Assembly (NCBI RefSeq): GCF_027125355.1
Contig: NZ_CP114052.1
Span: 62,001-126,000, forward strand
Source of the DNA: Peptostreptococcus equinus
GTDB lineage: Bacteria; Bacillota; Clostridia; Peptostreptococcales; Peptostreptococcaceae
Length of the DNA stretch: 64,000 nucleotides
Reading direction: 5' to 3'
The number at the start of each line of letters is the position of its first letter. The first letter of the stretch is position 1. Below, one piece after another: positions 28,617 through 37,347 of this stretch. Under the pieces are notes generated by a model, which was given only the letters and a program-made list of their open reading frames with translations, was not told the DNA's origin and did no database searches. Made by a program: the position numbers and the translations under genes.

Positions 28617-30023
28617 TTATCTTACTCTAACGCTGTAGATATTCCTACCTGTTAGGCTAGTATAGTATTTATTTAACTGATTTTTATATTCTGCCGATTC
28701 GTATCCTAGGTATACTCTTGCAAAAGCATTAAAATCTCTACAATTATTATAAGCTTTGTTGGTAGCTATATTTTTTATACCAGCTTCTATACCAGCTTCT
28801 ATAGTAGGATATGTAGAACGTCCAGCTCTATTCCATAAAACAGACATAGGGTTATTTGTATGCCTAATATATCTACCAAACCCTGTTTCAGCTCCCATAA
28901 TACTTACCATTAAAGCGGGATCCTGCTTATATTTATTAGACAAGTCGATAATAAACTGTCCTTTTCCTGTACAAGGACCTTTTAGCACAGCATTTAATTT
29001 AGCAGCTGTTACACCAGATGGATTATTTGATTGTACAACTACTGGTTTTGAAGCTGGGGGGTTAGGCTTATAAGAATATGTAGTAGGCTTTACCGCAGGT
29101 TTATTTATAAGTTTTGGCATAGCCTTTATTTCCTGTATAATTCCACTTGGAAGCTGACCTCCTAATAAATAAGCACTTTTAGCACTAACTGCATATTTAG
29201 CTTGTCCATCGGTAAAATAAGTTTGTGATTTATCAACTATCATGCTTGCTGTTTTGGATTTGTTAGCAATAACTATATTTAATGCTGATAGTGCATCTGG
29301 GAAGTCATTTCCTAAACTAACAGCTATATTTTCAGGCACACCAAGCTCATTATTAATTGCTTGAGATGTAGTATATCTATCACCACCAAAAAGTCTTTTT
29401 CCACCATTTTGATGAACTGAATTTGTGCCACCAAAAGTATATGCTATTGATAGGCCACTTGCATTATAGGGCATAGATCCATCTACCAATTTAAGACCAT
29501 ACTGTTTGTTTGAAAGTAGCCCTATTGATGAAAGAGCATCTGGGAAATTTCTACCGTCAGCAACCCCTACAGTTTTATATCCTGTTTTCTTTAATGTTTC
29601 CATATTAGTCTCATATCTACCTATGCCAGATATTCTTTCTATTTTTACATTATTCATTAATGCATAATCATTAATTTGATTAATAGCAAGTCCATTCAAA
29701 GAAGATGGACCACCTACTATAAAAATATTGTCAGGCTGCTTATTTTTTATAAAATTGGATAAATCAGTATCTTTAGATACTAGTATCAATTTAGTTTTGT
29801 ACCAAGATGCTATATTATAAGCTGATAATGCATCAGCATAAGAATCTCCACTAGCAATTGTGATTGCTTTACTATCCATCATATCTGAGGACTTAATTGA
29901 AGTTTGAGCTCTGTCAACTCCACTATATATACTTGTTGGCATAGCATTAGAACTAAGTACACTACCAGCAAACATCACTGCACTTAATAAACTTACATTT
30001 AATATTTTATTTCTTAATTTCAT
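28617..30023 (-). CDS. Secreted cell-wall protein: three CWB2 repeats plus a glucosaminidase domain
   Basis: A signal peptide (MKLRNKILNVSLLSAVMFAG, cut near SNA) is followed by three cell-wall-binding CWB2 repeats (about residues 33-310). They are marked by ASGDSYADALSA, VADGRNFPDALSS and SLGNDFPDALSA, with IVGGPSSL, FGGTNSV and LLGGQLPSG. After a Pro-rich linker (KPNPPASKPVV) comes an endo-beta-N-acetylglucosaminidase-like domain, with its catalytic Glu probably in GAETGFGRY and NNPMSVLW after it. CWB2 repeats anchor proteins non-covalently to the wall of clostridia, so this is probably a peptidoglycan hydrolase for growth or separation. The second ATG (30023) is used, since AGGAG abuts the first (30029). 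It is flanked by its own promoter and terminator. Confidence 0.9.
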   Translation of the reverse strand: MKLRNKILNVSLLSAVMFAGSVLSSNAMPTSIYSGVDRAQTSIKSSDMMDSKAITIASGDSYADALSAYNIASWYKTKLILVSKDTDLSNFIKNKQPDNIFIVGGPSSLNGLAINQINDYALMNNVKIERISGIGRYETNMETLKKTGYKTVGVADGRNFPDALSSIGLLSNKQYGLKLVDGSMPYNASGLSIAYTFGGTNSVHQNGGKRLFGGDRYTTSQAINNELGVPENIAVSLGNDFPDALSALNIVIANKSKTASMIVDKSQTYFTDGQAKYAVSAKSAYLLGGQLPSGIIQEIKAMPKLINKPAVKPTTYSYKPNPPASKPVVVQSNNPSGVTAAKLNAVLKGPCTGKGQFIIDLSNKYKQDPALMVSIMGAETGFGRYIRHTNNPMSVLWNRAGRSTYPTIEAGIEAGIKNIATNKAYNNCRDFNAFARVYLGYESAEYKNQLNKYYTSLTGRNIYSVRVR

Positions 30024-30067
30024 TTTCATCTCCTAACATAATTTAACTTAAAAATAACAATTATTAA

Positions 30068-30133
30068 ATTATAACACAAAATGAATAATTTATGAAGTGA
30101 AATTATTCATTGTGGAAGAAGTGATGAATAATT
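30068..30133 (-). promoter_or_regulatory. Promoter and operator-like repeats of the CWB2 gene
   Basis: On the minus strand TGTTATAAT (30068-30076) is a perfect extended -10. Upstream lies a 12-bp perfect inverted repeat, AATGAATAATTT (30080-30091) with AAATTATTCATT (30100-30111), spanning the -35 region. A third half-site, ATGAATAATT, follows at 30124-30133. This looks like a regulator-binding site; the regulator is unknown. Confidence 0.5.
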
Positions 30134-30256
30134 AAATTCAATATTTAGACAATAACTATATGATAATTAATTGAAAACTTAATGGTTTTATTTACAATTA
30201 TATAGAGAGGTTAATGCTTGATGAAAAAATATTTTACAAATGCTCTTATAAAATTA

Positions 30257-30285
30257 TTGTAATCAAAAAAAATATATGATATTAT
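30257..30285 (+). promoter_or_regulatory. Promoter of the pyr operon
   Basis: TTGTAA (30257-30262), a 17-bp spacer, then TATTAT (30280-30285). The transcript should begin near 30292, at the head of the attenuator. Confidence 0.65.
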
Positions 30286-30291
30286 ATTTAT

Positions 30292-30482
30292 TAACGTAAG
30301 CAGGGAGTTCGTACAGAGATGCGATAGCTTATAAAAAAATTGATTAAGTCTTTTAAGCTGGTCCAGAGAGACTAGTAAGGATACGACCTGATAGGTTCGG
30401 GCAAATAATGATTCTACAAGTCTATTTGTCTATATTAATATAAGTATATTATCCTTATACCTCTGGTATAAGGATTTTTTTA
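30292..30482 (+). promoter_or_regulatory. PyrR-type attenuator of pyrF-carA-carB
   Basis: GTCCAGAGAGACTAGTAAGG (30361-30380) matches the PyrR-binding loop consensus, and GGTC/GACC closes its stem. TAAGGATA (30376-30383) is complementary to TATCCTTA (30450-30457), the left arm of the terminator. The leader can therefore form either an antiterminator (reading on) or, when PyrR with UMP holds the binding loop, the terminator. This is the Bacillus pyr mechanism; pyrR itself is outside the window. Confidence 0.9.
30451..30482 (+). terminator. Attenuator terminator of the pyr operon
   Basis: An 11-bp perfect stem (30451-30461 with 30465-30475) with a TCT loop is followed by seven T's. Confidence 0.9.
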
Positions 30483-30515
30483 TACACAAAAGTCTTAATC
30501 GGACAGGAGAACAGA

Positions 30516-31238
30516 ATGGCAATAGGTAAAGAGAAATTAATAGTAGCAATTGACACAGACGATTATGAAAAGGCGGTAAGACTGATAGATTCTCTTGAAG
30601 AAAGTGTAGAAATATACAAGGTTGGATTGGAGAATTATATAGCATCTAAAGGAAAGACGGTAGATTATTTAAAAGAAAAGAAAAAGAAAATATTCTTGGA
30701 TTTAAAATTTCATGATATACCAAATACGATGAAATCAGCTGTAAAAGCAGCCGTAAGAGATGGTGTTTGGATGATAACTATACATGTTTCAGATATGGAA
30801 TCTATGAGACAATGCGCTCAAGTGGCAAAAGAAGAAGCTTCTAGATTAAATATTGAAAAACCATTAATAGTTGGGGTCACGGTTCTTACATCTATAAGCA
30901 ATGAAGATTTGCATGATATAGGTTGCTTAGGAAATACAGAAGAAATAGCAATAAAAAGAGCTAAATTAGCTAAAGCGGCTTGTCTTGACGGAGTGGTTTG
31001 TTCAGCTAGAGAAGTAGGAAAAATTGTGGATGCCTGTGGAGAAGATTTTATGACAGTATGTCCAGGAATTAGACCAAATAAATCAGATATTGGCGACCAA
31101 AAAAGGGTAGTCACACCTAGTGAGGCAGTAAAAAATGGTGCAAAGGTAATAGTAGTAGGTAGACCGATTACACAAGCTCAAAATCCTGTCTTAGCAGCAG
31201 AGCAAATAGTAGAAGAAATAGATTCAGTATTTATGTAG
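30516..31238 (+). CDS. pyrF: Orotidine 5'-phosphate decarboxylase
   Basis: PyrF makes UMP from OMP, the last step of de novo pyrimidine synthesis. The charged catalytic set is in LDLKFHDIPNT (Asp62, Lys64, Asp67), and the phosphate loop is near VVGRPIT. The 240-residue length is typical. The ATG at 30516 has AGGAGA upstream. It is 9 bp from carA and controlled by the PyrR-type leader. Confidence 0.97.
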   Translation: MAIGKEKLIVAIDTDDYEKAVRLIDSLEESVEIYKVGLENYIASKGKTVDYLKEKKKKIFLDLKFHDIPNTMKSAVKAAVRDGVWMITIHVSDMESMRQCAQVAKEEASRLNIEKPLIVGVTVLTSISNEDLHDIGCLGNTEEIAIKRAKLAKAACLDGVVCSAREVGKIVDACGEDFMTVCPGIRPNKSDIGDQKRVVTPSEAVKNGAKVIVVGRPITQAQNPVLAAEQIVEEIDSVFM

Positions 31239-31247
31239 GAGGTCAAT

Positions 31248-32297
31248 ATGAAGGGAAGATTAATTTTAGAGGATGGAACAATTTTTGAAGGTAATGCTTT
31301 TGGATATATAGAAGACAGTGTTGGAGAGGTAGTATTCAATACCTCGATGACAGGATACCAAGAAGTACTTACAGACCCATCATATTATGGACAGATAGTT
31401 ACAATGACATATCCATTGATAGGAAATTATGGAATTAACCTAGAAGATAAGGAATCTGAAGGTGTAAAGGTAAGTGGTTTTATAGTAAGAGAAAAAAGCG
31501 ATTTGCCATCAAATTTTAGATGCGAAATGGATTTAGAAACTTACTTAAAGCAAAGCAAGGTAATAGCTTTGGAGGGTATAGATACAAGGGCTCTTACAAA
31601 ACTTCTAAGAAATAAAGGAACTATGAAAGGAATTATTACTACAGAACATAAAAGGTTAGAAGATATAAAAGCCAATTTAGATAAATTTGATAATAGTCAA
31701 GCTGTTAGAATAGTTGGAAGAAAAGAAATTGAACACATAGCTGGTACAGGTAAAAAAATAGCTATAATAGATTTTGGAGTAAAGACAAATATAATAAGGA
31801 ATTTTGCAAAAAGAAACTGTGATATCAGCATTTTTCCAGCTCAAGCTAAATCTGAAGAAATACTGGCTATAAACCCAGATTTAATATTCTTATCAAACGG
31901 ACCTGGAGATCCAGCAGATTTACAAGATATAGTAGAGACAGTAAAAAAATTAATAGGAAAAAAACCTATAGTAGGTATATGTTTAGGTCATCAAATACTA
32001 GCCATAGCTTTGGGAGGAAAGACAGATAAGCTAAAGTTTGGTCATAGAGGTGGCAATCATCCAGTTAAAGATTTTGAAGAAGGTAGAATATTTATAACAT
32101 CCCAAAATCATGGTTATTACGTAAGCCAAGTTCCACAAGATATGGAAGTTACTCAAATAAATTTAAATGATAACACAGTAGAAGGAATGAGACACAGAAA
32201 TTTACCAATATATTGTGTTCAATACCATCCTGAAGCTTGCCCAGGACCACTGGATAGTGAATATGTATTTGACAAATTCTTAGAATTAGCTGAGTAA
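31248..32297 (+). CDS. carA: Carbamoyl-phosphate synthase small (glutaminase) subunit
   Basis: CarA releases ammonia from glutamine and passes it to CarB. The N-terminal domain starts MKGRLILEDGTIFEG. The class I amidotransferase domain has the nucleophile in GICLGHQ (Cys245) and the His and Glu in YHPEA. The 349-residue length is standard. AGGAGGT precedes the ATG. Because it sits behind a PyrR leader, it is the pyrimidine-controlled copy. Confidence 0.97.
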   Translation: MKGRLILEDGTIFEGNAFGYIEDSVGEVVFNTSMTGYQEVLTDPSYYGQIVTMTYPLIGNYGINLEDKESEGVKVSGFIVREKSDLPSNFRCEMDLETYLKQSKVIALEGIDTRALTKLLRNKGTMKGIITTEHKRLEDIKANLDKFDNSQAVRIVGRKEIEHIAGTGKKIAIIDFGVKTNIIRNFAKRNCDISIFPAQAKSEEILAINPDLIFLSNGPGDPADLQDIVETVKKLIGKKPIVGICLGHQILAIALGGKTDKLKFGHRGGNHPVKDFEEGRIFITSQNHGYYVSQVPQDMEVTQINLNDNTVEGMRHRNLPIYCVQYHPEACPGPLDSEYVFDKFLELAE

Positions 32298-32329
32298 ATA
32301 TTGATTAGTATTTGTAAAGGAGAGGAAAT

Positions 32330-35300
32330 ATGCCTAAGATAGATAGTATAAAGAAAACATTAGTATTAGGATCTGGACCAATTATTATAGGGCAAGCTGC
32401 AGAATTTGATTATTCAGGAACACAGGCTTGCCAAGCTTTAAAAGAAGAAGGAATAGAGGTAGTTCTTATAAATTCTAATCCAGCTACTATTATGACAGAT
32501 CAGGAAATAGCAGACCATATTTATATAGAACCCCTAACATTAGATTTTATAGAAAAGATAATTGATAAAGAGAGACCAGATAGTCTATTAGCTGGAATGG
32601 GTGGTCAGACTGGATTAAATTTGGCGGTTGAACTATATGAAGCTGGAATTTTAGAAAAATATGGAGTGAAAATAATAGGAACATCAGTGGAGTCCATCAA
32701 AAAAGGCGAAGATAGAGATACCTTTAGAGATGTTATGAATGAAATAGGTCAGCCGGTAATAGAAAGTGATATAGTTACTACTATAGAAGAGGGATTAACT
32801 TATGCAAAAGTTATAGGTTTTCCTGTAGTTGTAAGACCTGCTTATACACTAGGAGGAACTGGTGGAGGTATAGCAGAAGATGAAACAGAACTTAGAGAAA
32901 TACTAACACATGGTCTTCAGTTAAGCCCAGTTACTCAATGTCTACTTGAAAAAAGTATAAAAGGATGGAAAGAAATAGAGTATGAAGTAATGAGAGACTC
33001 AAATGGAAATTGTATTACAGTATGTAATATGGAAAATGTAGATCCAGTTGGAGTACATACAGGAGATTCTATAGTGGTAGCACCTAGTCAGACATTATCA
33101 AATGTAGAATATCAAATGCTTAGAACAGCATCTTTAGATATAATAAATGCAATAGGTGTTGAAGGAGGATGTAATGTTCAAATAGCTTTAAATCCTGAAT
33201 CTATGGAATATGCAATAATAGAAATAAATCCTAGAGTGTCTAGATCATCAGCACTAGCATCTAAAGCAACTGGATATCCAATAGCAAAAGTTGCAGCTAA
33301 AATAGCACTTGGATATACTCTTGATGAGATAGAAAATGCAGTTACTAAGAAAACAAATGCATGCTTTGAGCCTACACTAGACTATGTAGTAGTAAAAATA
33401 CCAAAATGGCCATTTGATAAATTTAAAAAAGCGAATAGAAAACTTGGAACAAAGATGATGGCTACAGGCGAAATAATGAGTATAGGATCAAACTTTGAAG
33501 CAGCATTTTTAAAAGGAATAAGATCTCTTGAAACAGGAAAATTTTCATTAGTTCATAAAGCATCTGAACTAAAGTCCCTATCAGAGTTAAAGAAGAGCAT
33601 AGTAGTGCCAGATGATGAAAGAATTTTTGACCTAGCAGAAATGATTAGAAGAGGTTACAAGATAGAGATGATATCTCATATTACTGGTATGGATGAATGG
33701 TTCCTTAATAAGTTTAAATGGATAGTAGATCAAGAAGAAAAGCTAAAAGCCATGAAAATAGAAGACCTAAATAAGGAATATCTACTTGAGTTAAAGAAAA
33801 AAGGATTTTCAGATAAGGGCATAGGAGACCTAATGAAAATAGATTCAGAAAATATAGTAGAACTTAGAAAATTATATGGAATTCAGCCAGCTTACAAAAT
33901 GGTCGACACATGTGGTGGAGAATTTGATGCCTTGTCGCCTTATTATTATTCTACATATGAGCAGTTTGATGAGGTAGAAGTAAGTGACAAGAAAAAGATA
34001 ATAGTACTTGGTTCAGGTCCTATTAGAATAGGGCAAGGAATTGAATTTGATTACTGCTCAGTTCATTCTATTATGGCTCTTAGAAAAATGGGAATAGAAA
34101 CTATAATCATAAATAATAATCCGGAAACTGTAAGTACGGATTTTGATACATCAGACAAATTGTATTTTGAACCTTTGACAGAGGAAGAAGTTTTAAATAT
34201 AATTGAAAAAGAAAGACCAGAAGGAGTTATATTACAATTTGGAGGTCAGACTGCTATAAAACTTGCAAAGTTCCTTCACGAAAAAAATATAAATATCTTA
34301 GGAACAGATTTCAATGATATAGATGCTGCGGAAGATAGAGAAAAATTTGAAGAATTACTAGAAAAACTAAATATAAATAGGCCTAAAGGTAAGGGTATTT
34401 GGTCAGTAGAAGAAGGTTTGGAAGTGGCAAAAGAATTAGGTTTTCCAGTACTTGTTAGGCCATCATATGTACTAGGTGGACAGGGAATGGAAATAACTTA
34501 TGATGAAATAAGGCTAACTCAATACCTAGAAGATGCTTTTGAAAGAGATTCTCTAAATCCAGTACTAATAGACAAATACCTAACAGGTAGAGAAATAGAA
34601 GTAGATGCTATATGTGATGGTAAGGATATTTTAATACCCGGTATAATGGAACACCTTGAAAGGGCAGGGGTTCACTCAGGCGATAGTATTACTATGTATC
34701 CAAGCCAGTCTATATCTCAAAAGATAAAAGAAAAAATATATGAGTATACAAAGCTTATGGCAAGGAATTTAAATGTTATAGGTATGGTAAATATTCAGTT
34801 TATTGAGTATAAAGAAGATCTATATATAATAGAAGTAAACCCTAGAGCAAGCCGTACAGTGCCATACATTTCAAAGGTGAGTGGAGTACCTATTATAGAC
34901 TTAGCAACTAAGTGTATGTTAGGTCATAAACTGGAAGACTTAGGATATGGAACAGGAGTATACAAGACACCAAAGTACGTATGTGTAAAAGTACCAGTAT
35001 TTTCTATGTCAAAATTATCAAGGGTTGAAGTAAGCTTAGGTCCGGAAATGAAATCAACAGGAGAGGTACTAGGTGTAGGAGAAAGCTTAGAAGAAGCTTT
35101 ATATAAAGGATTCTTGGCATCGGGTCAAAGAGTATCTGACAAAAATAAAAAAGTTTTAGCAACAATAAATAATAATGATAAGGAAGAATTTATTGAGATA
35201 GCTAAAATAATGAATGAGCAAGGTTACACATTTGTAGCGACTGAAGGTACAGCAAAATCTTTAAGTAAATCAGGTATTGAATGTGAAGTGGTAAATAGGG

Positions 35301-35542
35301 TGGAAGAACCTAGGCCTAATATACTTGATGTAATCAGAAATAAGCAAGTGGATATAATAGTAAATACTCCTACAAAAGGTAATGATTCTACAAGAGACGG
35401 TTTTAAAATAAGAAGAACCGCAATAGAATTTCAAACGGAGATAATGACATCTTTGGATACATTAAAAGCAATGGTTGCAGTCAATAGAAAACATGTGAAT
35501 TCAGATTTAATGAAAGTATATGCGCTTGACGAAATAAAATAA
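32330..35542 (+). CDS. carB: Carbamoyl-phosphate synthase large subunit
   Basis: CarB makes carbamoyl phosphate from ammonia, bicarbonate and two ATP. The two homologous ATP-grasp halves both start with a GSGP motif ([20 protein letters not shown] near residue 13 and [17 protein letters not shown] near 560). Each has [16 protein letters not shown]. The C-terminal MGS-like allosteric domain is at about 935-1070. The 1,070-residue length is complete. It lies 32 bp after carA and is the last gene of the operon. pyrB, pyrC, pyrD and pyrE are not here. Confidence 0.98.
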   Translation: MPKIDSIKKTLVLGSGPIIIGQAAEFDYSGTQACQALKEEGIEVVLINSNPATIMTDQEIADHIYIEPLTLDFIEKIIDKERPDSLLAGMGGQTGLNLAVELYEAGILEKYGVKIIGTSVESIKKGEDRDTFRDVMNEIGQPVIESDIVTTIEEGLTYAKVIGFPVVVRPAYTLGGTGGGIAEDETELREILTHGLQLSPVTQCLLEKSIKGWKEIEYEVMRDSNGNCITVCNMENVDPVGVHTGDSIVVAPSQTLSNVEYQMLRTASLDIINAIGVEGGCNVQIALNPESMEYAIIEINPRVSRSSALASKATGYPIAKVAAKIALGYTLDEIENAVTKKTNACFEPTLDYVVVKIPKWPFDKFKKANRKLGTKMMATGEIMSIGSNFEAAFLKGIRSLETGKFSLVHKASELKSLSELKKSIVVPDDERIFDLAEMIRRGYKIEMISHITGMDEWFLNKFKWIVDQEEKLKAMKIEDLNKEYLLELKKKGFSDKGIGDLMKIDSENIVELRKLYGIQPAYKMVDTCGGEFDALSPYYYSTYEQFDEVEVSDKKKIIVLGSGPIRIGQGIEFDYCSVHSIMALRKMGIETIIINNNPETVSTDFDTSDKLYFEPLTEEEVLNIIEKERPEGVILQFGGQTAIKLAKFLHEKNINILGTDFNDIDAAEDREKFEELLEKLNINRPKGKGIWSVEEGLEVAKELGFPVLVRPSYVLGGQGMEITYDEIRLTQYLEDAFERDSLNPVLIDKYLTGREIEVDAICDGKDILIPGIMEHLERAGVHSGDSITMYPSQSISQKIKEKIYEYTKLMARNLNVIGMVNIQFIEYKEDLYIIEVNPRASRTVPYISKVSGVPIIDLATKCMLGHKLEDLGYGTGVYKTPKYVCVKVPVFSMSKLSRVEVSLGPEMKSTGEVLGVGESLEEALYKGFLASGQRVSDKNKKVLATINNNDKEEFIEIAKIMNEQGYTFVATEGTAKSLSKSGIECEVVNRVEEPRPNILDVIRNKQVDIIVNTPTKGNDSTRDGFKIRRTAIEFQTEIMTSLDTLKAMVAVNRKHVNSDLMKVYALDEIK

Positions 35543-35588
35543 AATATATAGTAAGTAGATTTTAAAATACAAAATTTGATATTAGATT

Positions 35589-35626
35589 AAAGCTAGCATT
35601 ATAATAATAAAATGCTAGCTTTTGTG
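35589..35626 (+). terminator. Terminator of pyrF-carAB
   Basis: A 12-bp stem (35589-35600 with 35611-35622) with an AT-rich loop and TTTTG after it. It lies inside the upstream extension of the next frame, which supports that gene's later start. Confidence 0.75.
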
Positions 35627-35708
35627 TTATTTAACGCAAAAACAATATGTATTTAACACATCTAAAAAAAAAGAATGTTATTATATATATAATTTTATAG
35701 GAGGTAGT

Positions 35709-36266
35709 ATGTTAAAAGATAAAGGAATAGTAAATTTAATTTTAGCAATAGCATTAATAATCTTAGTCCTTGCTATTGGCATTTATATAAAAAGTGATAA
35801 ATTACGTAATAGTAATATCAAAGAAAACACCAGTGATTCAAATTCTAGTGTAATAGTTGATTATAATAGATGGTATTCTTTGGATTTAAAAAAAGAATTT
35901 AAGAATATATTATTGGCAAAGAGAAATACTAATATAACAGGACCAATGGCTGTAGAGTTTTATTACAAAAATGATAAATATAAGAATAAAATAGCCACTA
36001 TAAAGTCTGTACAACCTAAAGATTGGAAATTTTCTGGCTATAGAAAGATAATAGGGGTACTGGACAAAAATGGTAAGGAAAGGATATTATTTTTGGAATA
36101 CAATAATGAAGAAATGGATAAAATGAGCCGAAGCGAAAGAAATTTAGTAAAAAGATCAATATTATCAACAATAAAAGATGATATAAAAGCAATAGATGGA
36201 ACAACGATACAAAACGAACAAGAATATGATGAGAAGATTCAGAATGAACTAGAAAATATCAAATAA
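35709..36266 (+). CDS. Small membrane-anchored protein of unknown function
   Basis: I do not recognise this gene. The start is the ATG at 35709 with GGAGGT at 35700-35705; the longer frame from 35622 overlaps the upstream terminator. The 185-residue product has one N-terminal membrane segment (about residues 8-27, LILAIALIILVLAIGIYI). A Ser/Asn-rich linker and a charged extracytoplasmic domain rich in Lys, Glu and Tyr follow. No Cys lipobox is visible, so it is an uncleaved anchor or signal. It stands alone with its own terminator. Confidence 0.7.
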   Translation: MLKDKGIVNLILAIALIILVLAIGIYIKSDKLRNSNIKENTSDSNSSVIVDYNRWYSLDLKKEFKNILLAKRNTNITGPMAVEFYYKNDKYKNKIATIKSVQPKDWKFSGYRKIIGVLDKNGKERILFLEYNNEEMDKMSRSERNLVKRSILSTIKDDIKAIDGTTIQNEQEYDEKIQNELENIK

Positions 36267-36276
36267 TTGTACTCAT

Positions 36277-36323
36277 AAAAAGTATCCTCCATTTAAGAAA
36301 AATATTGTGGAGGATGTTTTTTA
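36277..36323. terminator. Terminator between the unknown membrane protein and the HD gene
   Basis: ATCCTCCA (36284-36291) pairs with TGGAGGAT (36308-36315), with flanking A- and T-runs that can serve both convergent genes. Confidence 0.7.
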
Positions 36324-36350
36324 TTGTTGTATTTTTAATTATACAGTAAT

Positions 36351-36917
36351 TTAAGCTTGTTGAGATTCCATTTCTTTCATAGCATTAAGTGTTTCTGATA
36401 GAAGTTCATCTAACTCCCAACCTAAATTTTCAGCACCTTGTTTTATTACATCTCTTGAACAACCTGCTGCAAATTTTTTATCTTTAAATTTCTTTTTTAG
36501 TGATTTTAATTCCATATCTGATACACTTTTTGAGGGTCTCATTAATGCAGCTGCGCCAATAATACCGGTTAATTCATCACTAGCGAATAATATCTTTTCC
36601 ATTTGTTTTTCAGGTTTTACAGTAGATCCTGTCATACCATAACCATGACAAATGGTCGAATCTATTATAGATTGATCAAGTCCTTCATCTTTCATTATTT
36701 CTACCTGTTTTACACAATGTTCATCTGGATATTCTTCAAAATCTAAATCGTGTAATAAGCCTACAATCTGCCAAAAGTCTACATTTTCTGGATCATATTT
36801 TTTTGCAAAATATCTCATCACATAACCTACTGTTTCACCATGTTGGATGTGAAAAGGTTCCTTGTTATATTTTTTTAGAATATCCAATGCCTGTTCATAA
36901 GTTGGTATTGTTCCCAT
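36351..36917 (-). CDS. HD-domain metal-dependent phosphohydrolase
   Basis: An HD-superfamily protein of 188 residues. The metal-binding residues appear as the His of HIQHGETVG, LLHDLDFEEYPDEH and a later Asp (ASDELTG). It resembles the stand-alone HDIG-type hydrolases common in Clostridia whose substrate is not established. The ATG at 36917 has AAGGGAGAG upstream; the longer frame starts inside that site. A single gene on the minus strand, divergent from cysK-cysE. Confidence 0.8.
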   Translation of the reverse strand: MGTIPTYEQALDILKKYNKEPFHIQHGETVGYVMRYFAKKYDPENVDFWQIVGLLHDLDFEEYPDEHCVKQVEIMKDEGLDQSIIDSTICHGYGMTGSTVKPEKQMEKILFASDELTGIIGAAALMRPSKSVSDMELKSLKKKFKDKKFAAGCSRDVIKQGAENLGWELDELLSETLNAMKEMESQQA

Positions 36918-37100
36918 ATAAATCACTCTCCCTTTTTATGATTATAATATAAATTTATTTGATATACTATAATTTTGAGCAAATTTATCTAATAATTTAA
37001 AATATTCCATAAAAATAAAGTGTAAAATTTGACTTTTATATTTAAAAAAATGCAATTATTTTAGTGTTTAAGTAAATATATAAAAAATTAGATATTTTAG

Positions 37101-37129
37101 TTGACAAAGAATAAAATATAATATAAAAT
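37101..37129 (+). promoter_or_regulatory. Promoter of the cys leader-cysK-cysE transcript
   Basis: TTGACA (37101-37106), a 17-bp spacer, then TAAAAT (37124-37129). The -10 overlaps the left arm of the adjoining 19-bp inverted repeat. Confidence 0.6.
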
Positions 37130-37171
37130 AAGTTTAATTCCTAGTAAAATGATAGGAATTAAACTTATTTT
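37125..37171. promoter_or_regulatory. 19-bp inverted repeat at the cysK promoter, probable operator
   Basis: AAAATAAGTTTAATTCCTA (37125-37143) is mirrored exactly at 37153-37171 with a 9-bp centre. The repeat starts in the -10 and covers the predicted start site, so a bound dimeric repressor would block transcription. The TTCC/GGAA half-sites resemble those of Rrf2-type cysteine regulators such as CymR, which is inference. If transcription started further upstream, it could instead be a terminator-like hairpin (TATTTTAG follows). Confidence 0.6.
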
Positions 37172-37200
37172 AGTAATATATAAGAAAAGGAGATGTTTAA

Positions 37201-37275
37201 ATGATGTTTTTACAATTAGAAAAATATAATATTAGATCATTTGGAGGCGTTTCCTGCTGTTGTTGTTGCTGTTAA
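37201..37275 (+). CDS. Poly-cysteine leader peptide upstream of cysK-cysE
   Basis: A 24-codon reading frame starts at the ATG at 37201 with AAAGGAGA about 8 nt upstream and ends at a TAA at 37273. The last six sense codons (37255-37272) all encode cysteine, giving SCCCCCC at the C-terminus. It lies 72 bp before cysK. The Cys codons can pair with the RNA just before the cysK ribosome binding site: 37257-37265 with 37320-37328 (nine pairs, one wobble), or 37269-37274 with 37323-37328. No intrinsic terminator lies between. The likely role is a cysteine sensor: ribosomes stalled for lack of Cys-tRNA would change this pairing and expose cysK translation. Similar poly-Cys leaders are known in actinobacteria. 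Confidence 0.85.
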   Translation: MMFLQLEKYNIRSFGGVSCCCCCC

Positions 37276-37347
37276 TAGAAATATTTTAATTTAGGTAAAA
37301 GTAAATAAATTTTGAGTGACAATAACAGTAGATAAGGAGTATTTAAA

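Noticed and set aside
30292..30482. Considered as a guanidine/ykkC-type riboswitch because of CCAGAGAGACTAG
   Set aside because: That element fits the PyrR loop, the terminator pairing matches it, and the genes downstream are pyrimidine genes.
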